Source: Ilumatobacteraceae bacterium (GTDB lineage: Bacteria > Actinomycetota > Acidimicrobiia > Acidimicrobiales > Ilumatobacteraceae). Taken from it: 6,892 nucleotides of DNA. A model generated the notes under the pieces. It was not told where the DNA came from, did no database searches, and saw only the letters and a program-made list of their open reading frames with translations. This document shows, in pieces, positions 1-5,580 of this stretch (position 1 is its first letter; every line of letters begins with the position of its first letter). The stretch covers positions 1 to 6,892 of the forward strand of contig JAHRVJ010000161.1 of assembly GCA_019090765.1 (NCBI GenBank), given 5' to 3'. Both the position numbers and the translations under genes were made by a program.

Positions 1-1337
1 CGGTTGATGATGTCTTTGATGCGGCCGGTGACGGTGACGCAGCCTTCGTCGTCGACCACCCCCAAGTCGCCGGTGTAGAACCAGCCTTCGGCGTCGAGGT
101 TCGCGGCAGTCTGCTCAGCATCGAGATAGCCCAACATGCGCTCGGGACCGCGGACACGCAACTCACCCTCCGTGCCAGTCGGCCGGGGCGAGCGAGTGTC
201 GGGGTCAACGGCTTCGCAATCACAGCCAGGCGCGATCTTGCCGTCGGTGTGTAACCGCTGACGTTCGGTATCGGCTGGCACCGGCATCGTGACGGTCGGC
301 ATTTCGGTCATGCCATAAATCCGGCAGGGCCGAATCCCAAGCGACTCCGCGGCCTCGATGAGAACCTTCGGAACGTTCGTGCCGCCGCTGACGAGCACAC
401 GTAGAGGCACCGTCGTAAGGCCCGCGGTCCGATACGACTCGACCAGCAGCGGCATGGCGTGCGGGGCGAGGGCCATCGCGGTGATCGAGTTGGCGACAAT
501 CTCATCGACCGCCTGCTGCAGCGAAACCATTCTCGACAAGACCATTGATCCCCCCGAATACACAGGGACTGTGAGGGCAAAAAGGACGCCCGTGATGTGC
601 GCGATCGGGTTCGCCAGATACATCCGGTCCATCCACCCCATCGACCAGCCTGTCGACATTTGGATGACTTCGGCAATCAAGGTGCGGTGCGAATGGACGG
701 CACCCTTGGGCAGCGATGTGGTACCCGAAGTGAACAACACGAGGGCGGGATCGTCGGGGTTTGCCGACGATCGCTCGCTCGCCGATCCGTCGTTGTCGAT
801 CGCCTGCGTCCACGAGGTCCAACCCGCAACCTCGACCTCGCCGAGAGTGATCCGCGCCTTGAGCGCGAGCCCGTGTTCGGCGACCACCTCATCAAAGGCC
901 GCGGCGTGATTAAACCCGCGATGCTCAGCAACAGTGACCACTACATCGGGACGAGCTTGCCCGACGATGTGGCGAAGTTCGTGAGTGTGGTAGATGTCGA
1001 CTACGGGGTTGACGACGGCGCCAATACGCCAGGCGGCCCAGGACGTGAAAATCACTGCGGCAGAGTTGGGTGCCTGGATCTGGATGAGGTCACCTGGCAC
1101 GACACCAGCCAGACGTAGGAAGGTGGCCGCCCTGGAGACCTCATCTAGAGCCTCGGCATACGTGTACGACCGCGATTGGTCGCCGGTGAGATCGAGTAGA
1201 GCTTCGCGGTCTGGGAAACGTGCTGCTGCTCGCTCGAGCAATACGGGCATCGTCACGTCGGACACCAGCCCAAACTCGCGAAAGTGATCAGCGAAGCGGT
1301 CCGGAAGGGACGATTCGGGATGGTGTTCGAACTTCAC
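1..1337 (-). CDS. AMP-forming acyl-CoA synthetase (class I adenylate-forming), C-terminus cut by window edge
   Basis: The enzyme activates a carboxylic acid with ATP to an acyl-adenylate and transfers it to CoA, in the cytoplasm. Visible are 445 codons from a GTG start at 1337 to the window edge. Family motifs appear in order: the phosphate-binding loop FTSGTTSLPKG (residues 202-212), the adenine/Mg motif YGMTE (341-345), YTGD (421-424) with the ribose-binding Asp, and the hinge GRIKD (438-442). The sequence stops at IIN, so the C-terminal lobe with the catalytic lysine (usually about 100 residues) is missing only because the window ends. GTG is chosen because AGGGG sits five bases upstream. 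The loop has Ser208 where Gly is usual (SGTTGxPKG). The stretch NPVVDIYHTHEL (110-121) recalls cyclohexanecarboxylate/aryl-CoA ligase relatives, but the substrate is not determinable. It lies downstream of the lipoprotein gene on the same strand, 281 bases away, and probably has its own promoter. The family call is secure; the substrate is unknown. Confidence 0.95.
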   Translation of the reverse strand, partial: MKFEHHPESSLPDRFADHFREFGLVSDVTMPVLLERAAARFPDREALLDLTGDQSRSYTYAEALDEVSRAATFLRLAGVVPGDLIQIQAPNSAAVIFTSWAAWRIGAVVNPVVDIYHTHELRHIVGQARPDVVVTVAEHRGFNHAAAFDEVVAEHGLALKARITLGEVEVAGWTSWTQAIDNDGSASERSSANPDDPALVLFTSGTTSLPKGAVHSHRTLIAEVIQMSTGWSMGWMDRMYLANPIAHITGVLFALTVPVYSGGSMVLSRMVSLQQAVDEIVANSITAMALAPHAMPLLVESYRTAGLTTVPLRVLVSGGTNVPKVLIEAAESLGIRPCRIYGMTEMPTVTMPVPADTERQRLHTDGKIAPGCDCEAVDPDTRSPRPTGTEGELRVRGPERMLGYLDAEQTAANLDAEGWFYTGDLGVVDDEGCVTVTGRIKDIIN

Positions 1338-1342
1338 GCTTA

Positions 1343-1347
1343 CCCCT
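1343..1347 (-). promoter_or_regulatory. Ribosome binding site of the acyl-CoA synthetase
   Basis: On the minus strand AGGGG lies five bases before the GTG codon at 1337. No in-frame ATG lies close upstream, so this site decides the start of the synthetase gene. Confidence 0.5.
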
Positions 1348-1388
1348 ATCAGGTGATCGCATTCAGATAATTGAGCTGTAGGTGTAGC

Positions 1389-1418
1389 ACGATATCTAAC
1401 ATTCGTGTCATATTTCAA
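1389..1418 (-). promoter_or_regulatory. Candidate sigma-70-type promoter for the acyl-CoA synthetase
   Basis: On the minus strand a -35-like TTGAAA (1418-1413) is followed after 18 bases by a -10-like TATCGT (1394-1389, fitting TANNNT). The predicted transcript start near 1382 leaves a leader of about 45 bases before the GTG start. The stretch from about 1350 to 1420 is clearly more AT-rich than the surrounding genes, as expected of a promoter. This is pattern matching only, and neighbouring registers such as TAGATA are also possible. Confidence 0.4.
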
Positions 1419-1590
1419 GCTGAGGTTTCCTGAGGCTGCCGCGTCGCGGTCACCAAACTGATTCAAGCGTTACCTGAATGACAAGGTCCGCAAGATCGCT
1501 ACTGACGAGGGCCGGGAACGTTCCGAACATCACCGAGAACTTCACGGAGACGTGGAGCAGCTCGGCATTGCCCCGTACTCGGGGTTCTAG
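1414..1590 (+). pseudogene. Possible relic of the 3' end of an unidentified gene
   Basis: On the plus strand one frame reads through 1462-1590 to a TAG stop, giving 42 residues from FKRYLNDKVRKIATDEG to LGIAPYSGF. The same frame continues upstream from 1414 with protein-like sequence (FKLRFPEAAA...), interrupted by a single TGA at 1459-1461. The product is charged, helix-like, uses mostly ordinary codons with many G or C third positions, and ends in a tidy hydrophobic tail. It has no ATG or GTG start with a ribosome binding site at its head, and it runs opposite to both flanking genes. I infer a decayed gene end, possibly left by a rearrangement. I do not recognise the parent family, and a chance open frame in GC-rich DNA cannot be excluded. 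Confidence 0.3.
1571..1584 (-). terminator. Weak hairpin downstream of the lipoprotein gene
   Basis: CCCCG, a four-base loop (TACT) and CGGGG form a perfect five-pair stem about 35 bases beyond the lipoprotein stop. No U-run follows on the minus strand, so it is at best a weak or Rho-assisted terminator, and it may be chance. Confidence 0.2.
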
Positions 1591-1618
1591 GTCTTGCCTC
1601 TGGGGCGGGACATCGGTG

Positions 1619-2239
1619 TTACGGGCAGCGGGCTTCGAGGATGATTTCACCGGTGGCGACGGCGGGAACGATCGCGGTCACTGCTATTGGGTCGACGGCG
1701 GTGGAGATGTCGAGGAACTGCCCCTCTAGGGGGTTCGGGGCACTCACTACATCAGTCTCGGAAAGGTCGGTGATCACGATTTGATCTCCACCATCAGTGA
1801 GCCGGGTGATACTCAGCACAGGTCCGAACTCAACGATCGCTTCAAGGTTGGCGACAACTTCATCGTCAACACCCTTCTCACCGAGCAGACGCTCAATCGC
1901 GTCTTGCGGAGCAGCAGCAGGCACTCCGTCGAGCTGAAACTCGAAGAAACTGTCTTCGGCCGCGGTGCTCACGCATTGAATCACGACAAAGTCATAAGTC
2001 TGGTCGCCGACCGTTGCCGTTGCAGTTCCGGGTTCGATCGATGCTTCTGGAGGAGCGAGCGTGGTCGTTGGCGCCGAAGTGTTGGTCGGTGCCGCGGTAC
2101 CAGCCACGGTCTCTACCGCCTCGGGTTCTTCACTGGAACACCCCGCCAAGACAGCAAATACTGCAGTCGCCGCAAGAGCACGTCCCCTCCAGGAATGCGT
2201 GCGCCCAGCCATTGTGATCACCCGCAAATCGTAGCCCAC
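1619..2239 (-). CDS. Secreted lipoprotein with Thr/Pro-rich linker, function unknown
   Basis: The 206-residue product begins with a basic n-region, a hydrophobic stretch (ALAATAVFAVL, 21-31) and a lipobox LAGC with Cys34 as the expected lipidation site. It should therefore be exported and anchored on the outer face of the cytoplasmic membrane. Residues 35-70 are a Glu/Thr/Pro/Ala-rich tether, followed by a small domain of about 135 residues. That domain contains only two cysteines, Cys89 and Cys205 (penultimate residue), which could form a disulfide. This layout recalls the mycobacterial 19-kDa antigen LpqH, a resemblance at layout level only. The GTG start at 2239 is chosen because GAGGGG lies five bases upstream; ATG at 2212 would give 197 residues and an equally good signal peptide. 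The gene is divergent from the hydratase/dehydrogenase gene. No catalytic motif is seen. Confidence 0.85.
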   Translation of the reverse strand: MGYDLRVITMAGRTHSWRGRALAATAVFAVLAGCSSEEPEAVETVAGTAAPTNTSAPTTTLAPPEASIEPGTATATVGDQTYDFVVIQCVSTAAEDSFFEFQLDGVPAAAPQDAIERLLGEKGVDDEVVANLEAIVEFGPVLSITRLTDGGDQIVITDLSETDVVSAPNPLEGQFLDISTAVDPIAVTAIVPAVATGEIILEARCP

Positions 2240-2244
2240 CGTGG

Positions 2245-2250
2245 CCCCTC
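2245..2250 (-). promoter_or_regulatory. Ribosome binding site of the lipoprotein gene
   Basis: GAGGGG on the minus strand is separated by five bases from GTG at 2239. It favours this start over the internal ATG at 2212, which has only GGGTG upstream. Confidence 0.5.
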
Positions 2251-2302
2251 GCCGAGTTCGCTACGGGCTCTCTCCCGACCGCGAATCGGGGCGCGACAAG
2301 GC

Positions 2303-2310
2303 GAGGTGAT
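2303..2310 (+). promoter_or_regulatory. Strong ribosome binding site that decides the hydratase/dehydrogenase start
   Basis: GAGGTGAT is an exact match to the complement of the 16S rRNA 3' end (GATCACCTC). It overlaps the in-frame TTG at 2310, so that codon cannot use it. The first usable start is ATG at 2322, a rather long 11 bases after the site. Confidence 0.5.
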
Positions 2311-2321
2311 TGACTAGTGCA

Positions 2322-4415
2322 ATGACCGTCCTTACCGAATCCGTACGCCTCGAGACCGAAGGTGACGTGGCGCTAATTGTCATCGACAATCCTCCCGTTA
2401 ACGCGCTTAGCTGGCATGTCCGCCAGGGACTGAACGACGGTTTCAGTCAGGCGATCGAGAACGGCGCGAAAGCAATCGTCGTGATCTGCGACGGACGCAC
2501 GTTTATCGCGGGTGCCGACATCAGCGAGCTCGGCGGCAAGCCCAAAGGCCCCGGGCTCGGCAAAACCCAGTCGTCGATGGAAGATTCCATCGTGCCCGTG
2601 ATCGCTGCAATCCACGGCACCGCACTTGGCGGCGGCCTCGAAGTCGCGCTTTGCGCTCACTACCGGGTGGCACTCGACTCAGCCAAGTTCGGACTACCCG
2701 AAGTGAACCTCGGGCTGCTTCCAGGCGCCGGAGGAACCCAACGACTGCCGCGGCTCACCGGCATCCCGAAGGCGCTGGAGATGATGACCTCGGGCCGCCA
2801 TATCGGCACCGACGAAGCACTCGAATGCGGGCTCGTTGACGAGGTCACCAGTGGCGACCTCGCAGACCTCCGGACAGCCGCGGTCGCTTTCGCCAACCGT
2901 GCCATCGACGAAAGCATGCCGCTGGCCCGCGTACGGGACCGCAACGACAAGGTGGAGCAATCGCGCGGCGACACCGAACTGTTCGCCAATTTTCGCAAGT
3001 CGATCGCCCGGAAGACTCGCAACTTCTTGGCTCCCGAATACAACATCCAGTGCCTTGAAGCGGCAGCCAACCTGCCGTTTGAGGAAGGGATCGAAGTCGA
3101 GGCCAAGCTGTTTCTTGAAGTGATGACCGGCCCACAGTCGGCCGCTCAGCGCTACCAGTTCTTCGCCCAACGCGCGGCGAACAAGATCCCCGACGTCCCC
3201 CGCGATACGCCGAAGGTCAACATCGAAAGTTGCGGAGTTCTCGGTGCCGGCACCATGGGCGGTGGCATCGCGATGAACTTCGCCAATGTCGGAATCCCGG
3301 TGACAATTGTTGAGCGCAGCCAGGAGGCGCTCGATAAGGGGCTAGCCGTGGTGCTCAAGAACTACGAGCGGTCGGCGTCACGGGGTTCAATCCCACCCGA
3401 AGCCGTTGCCGAGCGGATGGGCCTGATCACCGGATCAACCGACAAAGCCGATTTCGCGACGTGCGACATCGTGATCGAGGCCGTGTTCGAAGACATGGAT
3501 CTGAAGCAGTCGATCTTCCGCGAGCTCGACGAGATCTGTAAAACCGGTGCGATCTTGGCGTCGAATACCTCCGCGCTCAACCTCAACGAAATTGCCGCTG
3601 TGACATCCAGGCCGGAGAGCGTGATCGGCCTCCACTTCTTCTCACCCGCGAACGTGATGAAGTTGCTTGAGATCGTGCGCGGAGACAAGACATCCGACAC
3701 CACCATTGCCACCTCGATGGCCCTCGCTAAGCGGATCAACAAGATCGCGGCTCTCGTCGGTGTGTGTAGGGGGTTTGTTGGCAATCGCATGCTCGCCCGG
3801 CGAGGCGCTGAAGCCGAAAAGATGATCCTCGAAGGCGCTACGCCCGCTCAGGTCGATCGGGTGTTGTTCGAGTTCGGCTTCCCGATGGGACCATTCGCGA
3901 TGAGCGACATGGCCGGGCTCGACATCGGCTGGAACGAAAAGACCTCATCCAGTTCGAATATCCGCGACCTACTCTGCGAGAGCGGCCGGCGTGGCCAGAA
4001 GAACGGCCGGGGCTACTACACCTACGACGCGGAAACTCGGGCGTCTACTCCTGACCCTGAAGTAGAGCAGATAATCAAAGACTTCGCCGCCGCCAAGGGC
4101 ATCGAACAGCGCGAAGTCAGCGACCAGGAAGTGCTGGAACGCTGCCTGTATCCGATGATCAACGAAGGCGCCAAGATCCTCGAAGAAGGCATGGCGATCC
4201 GCGGCAGCGACGTCGACGTCATCTGGGTCAACGGCTACGGCTGGCCTGCTTACCACGGCGGACCCATGTACTGGGCCGACACGGTGGGTCTCGATGAGCT
4301 CCTCGGCAAGATCAAGGGCTACGCCAACACGCTCGACGGAGCTCATTGGCAGCCGTCAGCGCTATTGGAGCGTCTCGCTTCCGAGGGCGGCCAGCTGCAA
4401 ACGTTCACGAACTAG
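2322..4415 (+). CDS. Bifunctional enoyl-CoA hydratase / 3-hydroxyacyl-CoA dehydrogenase (FadJ/FadB-type)
   Basis: This fatty-acid beta-oxidation enzyme hydrates trans-2-enoyl-CoA to 3-hydroxyacyl-CoA and oxidises it with NAD+ to 3-ketoacyl-CoA, in the cytoplasm. It has 697 residues, close to FadJ, FadB and peroxisomal MFE1. Residues 1-200 form the crotonase domain: oxyanion-hole segments FIAGADI (61-67) and HGTALGGGLEVAL (98-110), with catalytic glutamates Glu107 and Glu127 (GLPEVNLGLLPGAGG). Residues about 300-480 form the NAD-binding dehydrogenase domain: GVLGAGTMGGGIA (305-317), SNTSALN (414-420), then HFFSPANVMKLLE with His438 and Glu450 matching the FadB His450/Glu462 pair. Two C-terminal dehydrogenase domains follow, with FVGNRM (485-490) and GQKNGRGYYTY (558-568). 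All catalytic residues are present. No thiolase gene is adjacent, so the 3-ketoacyl-CoA must be cleaved by an enzyme encoded elsewhere. A fadB or fadJ symbol is not assigned because orthology is uncertain. Confidence 0.96.
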   Translation: MTVLTESVRLETEGDVALIVIDNPPVNALSWHVRQGLNDGFSQAIENGAKAIVVICDGRTFIAGADISELGGKPKGPGLGKTQSSMEDSIVPVIAAIHGTALGGGLEVALCAHYRVALDSAKFGLPEVNLGLLPGAGGTQRLPRLTGIPKALEMMTSGRHIGTDEALECGLVDEVTSGDLADLRTAAVAFANRAIDESMPLARVRDRNDKVEQSRGDTELFANFRKSIARKTRNFLAPEYNIQCLEAAANLPFEEGIEVEAKLFLEVMTGPQSAAQRYQFFAQRAANKIPDVPRDTPKVNIESCGVLGAGTMGGGIAMNFANVGIPVTIVERSQEALDKGLAVVLKNYERSASRGSIPPEAVAERMGLITGSTDKADFATCDIVIEAVFEDMDLKQSIFRELDEICKTGAILASNTSALNLNEIAAVTSRPESVIGLHFFSPANVMKLLEIVRGDKTSDTTIATSMALAKRINKIAALVGVCRGFVGNRMLARRGAEAEKMILEGATPAQVDRVLFEFGFPMGPFAMSDMAGLDIGWNEKTSSSSNIRDLLCESGRRGQKNGRGYYTYDAETRASTPDPEVEQIIKDFAAAKGIEQREVSDQEVLERCLYPMINEGAKILEEGMAIRGSDVDVIWVNGYGWPAYHGGPMYWADTVGLDELLGKIKGYANTLDGAHWQPSALLERLASEGGQLQTFTN

Positions 4416-4455
4416 AAATCTCTCCGGAAAGCCAGAGGCGTAGACCGCGTCTGAG

Positions 4456-4467
4456 TAGCCTGCGCCG
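4456..4467 (+). promoter_or_regulatory. Candidate -10 element placed for leaderless transcription of the Cys-rich gene
   Basis: TAGCCT (TANNNT type, 4456-4461) ends six bases before the ATG at 4468, so the transcript would start at or next to the ATG. No Shine-Dalgarno sequence precedes that ATG, which fits leaderless translation, common in actinobacteria. No clear -35 is visible, and read-through from the hydratase/dehydrogenase gene 52 bases upstream is the alternative. Confidence 0.35.
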
Positions 4468-4665
4468 ATGGCTACTTACGAATGCGCTGTCTGCGAGATG
4501 TCTGTGAATGCAACCTGCGGAAAGTGCGGTGCGGCCCTAGTGAACGACACGTTGCAGCGCGACGATGGATCATCGGTACAAGTCTCCCGATGCCCGAACG
4601 ATCACGGCAAGATCAAGTCGCCAATGTGCTGCGGGACAGACATGTCCTATTGCGCGACGGCATAG
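4468..4665 (+). CDS. Small eight-cysteine, zinc-ribbon-like protein
   Basis: The 65-residue product has eight cysteines. CxxC pairs occur at Cys6/Cys9 and Cys17/Cys20, then come Cys42, the adjacent Cys54-Cys55 and Cys62, with His46 in CPNDHG (42-47). The spacing suggests one or two zinc-knuckle or rubredoxin-like metal sites; an iron-sulfur role is less likely but possible. No signal peptide or membrane segment is present, so it should be cytoplasmic. The middle (QRDDGSSVQVSRCP, 30-43) resembles a beta hairpin between two metal-binding halves. The cysteine pattern, codon use like its neighbour and a plausible -10 element argue that it is real despite its size. It lies 52 bases downstream of the hydratase/dehydrogenase gene on the same strand and may be co-transcribed. 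The function is unknown; I recognise only a general zinc-ribbon character. Confidence 0.8.
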   Translation: MATYECAVCEMSVNATCGKCGAALVNDTLQRDDGSSVQVSRCPNDHGKIKSPMCCGTDMSYCATA

Positions 4666-4693
4666 CACCCATCAGCCCGCCACAGGGACATCA

Positions 4694-4708
4694 CCAGGGC
4701 CTCCCTGG
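4694..4708. terminator. Hairpin between convergent genes, possible bidirectional terminator
   Basis: CCAGGG, a three-base loop (CCT) and CCCTGG form a perfect six-pair GC-rich stem. It sits in the 54-base space between the Cys-rich gene stop (4665) and the DUF427 gene stop (4720). Its symmetry would serve both strands. No U-run follows on either side, so its strength is uncertain. Confidence 0.45.
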
Positions 4709-4719
4709 CAACAAGTAGC

Positions 4720-5463
4720 TCAGGCGAACTTGGTTTCAGGTCGCGTGACTGCAACGCCGTCAATTTCGATATCGACCTTTTCGTTGTAGAAGCACACCAA
4801 ACCCGCGATCGCTGCCGACTCGGGTAGCGGAGTGCGGTAACCCCACACCAGATCCTCGTGGACCGTGCCGTTCACCGTGACATTCCAATACTGCGCCCAA
4901 CCTTTGTACGGGCAGGCGGTCGTTGTATCTGTCGGCGTAAGCAGATCCAGCTGAACATCGGTCTGCGGCAGGTAATACCGCGGCGGCAGACCCGTCTCGT
5001 AGAGCACTGTTCCGCGCGACGAGTCCGCCACCAAAATGCCGTCGATCGACACGCGCACATGACGCGAAGATCGCAGCGCATCGATTCGTGCCTCAGGGCT
5101 ACGCGGGTGGACAAACACCTCGATGTCCTCCTCGAACCACGAGTCGACAGCATCCCACTCGATCCGGACGAGATCACGTAACTCACGCGATTCGAGATGT
5201 CGCCAAGCCGCGTCGGGAATCGACATTCCGTCAACAACAAGGTCATAGCGGGTGCCCGCGCCGCGCTCGGGCGAATCGACGCGGCGGCCATTGTCGACCA
5301 ATTCGCCACGTATCCCCGCGAGCGGAAAATACCAGGCCGGGTAGTAGGGGATCTCCCACACAAACTTCGAGTCTCGGCTGTCAACGACGAGCACCCCATT
5401 TCGGAATCCTCTAATCCACTTCGGGTTGCTCTCAATGCGGAGGCCTGGCTGTGATGAGCTCAT
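4720..5463 (-). CDS. Tandem DUF427 domain protein
   Basis: The 247-residue product carries two copies of the DUF427 fold, a small beta-rich domain of unknown biochemical function. The second copy (about 134-237) is typical: HVRVSIDGILVADS, then YETGLPPRYYLP, CPYKGWAQYW (184-193) and CFYNEKVDIEIDG (224-236). The first copy (about 15-115) is more diverged: FRNGVLVVDSRDSKFVWE, then PAWYFP, and it lacks the CPYKG motif. The link WFEEDIEVFVHPRSP (109-123) is, from memory, characteristic of the two-domain actinobacterial form. No signal peptide is seen. ATG at 5463 is chosen because GGATAGAGAG directly precedes it; ATG at 5481 or TTG at 5487 would add 6 or 8 residues. The gene is divergent from the molybdenum hydroxylase gene and convergent with the Cys-rich gene. 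Family membership is clear; the role is unknown. Confidence 0.9.
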   Translation of the reverse strand: MSSSQPGLRIESNPKWIRGFRNGVLVVDSRDSKFVWEIPYYPAWYFPLAGIRGELVDNGRRVDSPERGAGTRYDLVVDGMSIPDAAWRHLESRELRDLVRIEWDAVDSWFEEDIEVFVHPRSPEARIDALRSSRHVRVSIDGILVADSSRGTVLYETGLPPRYYLPQTDVQLDLLTPTDTTTACPYKGWAQYWNVTVNGTVHEDLVWGYRTPLPESAAIAGLVCFYNEKVDIEIDGVAVTRPETKFA

Positions 5464-5580
5464 CTCTCTATCCAACCGCATCCGCAACTACTCAGCAATG
5501 CCAGCACCCGGTCAACAGCAACCACCCACGAACCAGGTTCTGTTCTGAGCACCTGCCGTCAGAAGCTAGGTTCACGCGCA
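5464..5580. promoter_or_regulatory. Divergent promoter region of DUF427 and molybdenum hydroxylase genes
   Basis: This region must drive both genes unless transcription enters from outside. On the plus strand TAGGTT (5567-5572, TANNNT) ends eight bases before ATG 5581, giving a leaderless or nearly leaderless transcript; a poor -35-like TTCTGA lies at 5543-5548. AGGTTC occurs twice in direct orientation (5535-5540 and 5569-5574), the second copy overlapping the -10 element. No strong Shine-Dalgarno sequence precedes ATG 5581. Confidence 0.4.

Larger units (their letters stand above)
1338..1618. other. Gap without an intact gene between two minus-strand genes
   Basis: This 281-base gap separates the lipoprotein stop from the synthetase start. 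The part next to the synthetase (to about 1420) is AT-richer and holds the candidate promoter and ribosome binding site. The rest is GC-rich and looks like coding sequence that has lost its gene (see the relic entry). It also contains a perfect ten-base palindrome, GGAACGTTCC, at 1515-1524 and a small hairpin at 1571-1584. I see no RNA gene, insertion sequence or tandem array in it. Confidence 0.6.
2240..2321. promoter_or_regulatory. Divergent control region between lipoprotein and hydratase/dehydrogenase genes
   Basis: These 82 bases must carry the promoters of both divergent genes unless transcription enters from outside. They contain an inverted repeat CCCGA-N7-TCGGG (2274-2290), a possible operator or small hairpin. 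They also contain the two ribosome binding sites. I could not pick out a convincing -35/-10 pair for either gene. Confidence 0.4.

Noticed and set aside
358..1287. Several plus-strand open frames of about 95-185 codons
   Set aside because: They lie antisense to the acyl-CoA synthetase, whose motifs are unmistakable on the minus strand. Their translations are Arg/Ser-rich shadows typical of GC-rich DNA.
1515..1524. Perfect palindrome GGAACGTTCC
   Set aside because: Ten-base palindromes occur by chance, and this one is not placed at a promoter of either neighbour.
1450..1650. A 66-codon minus-strand open frame in the gap after the lipoprotein
   Set aside because: It starts inside the lipoprotein gene in another frame, has no ribosome binding site and shows no family features. 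It is the complement of the possible relic.
1478..1729. An 83-codon plus-strand frame starting with ATG in the gap
   Set aside because: Most of it is antisense to the 3' end of the lipoprotein gene, and the translation is low-complexity Gly/Asp/Arg without motifs.
2310..2312. TTG as start codon of the hydratase/dehydrogenase
   Set aside because: It overlaps the ribosome binding site, leaving no spacing. ATG 2322 is a better start and also fits the family N-terminus.
2373..4346. Many antisense and alternate-frame ORFs of 60-160 codons within the hydratase/dehydrogenase gene
   Set aside because: They are shadows of a gene with complete catalytic motifs. None has a family signature or independent ribosome binding site that I could see.
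4482..4789. Two alternative plus-strand frames overlapping the Cys-rich gene
   Set aside because: The 65-residue frame has regularly spaced CxxC pairs, which are unlikely by chance. The others lack motifs and run into the DUF427 gene antisense.
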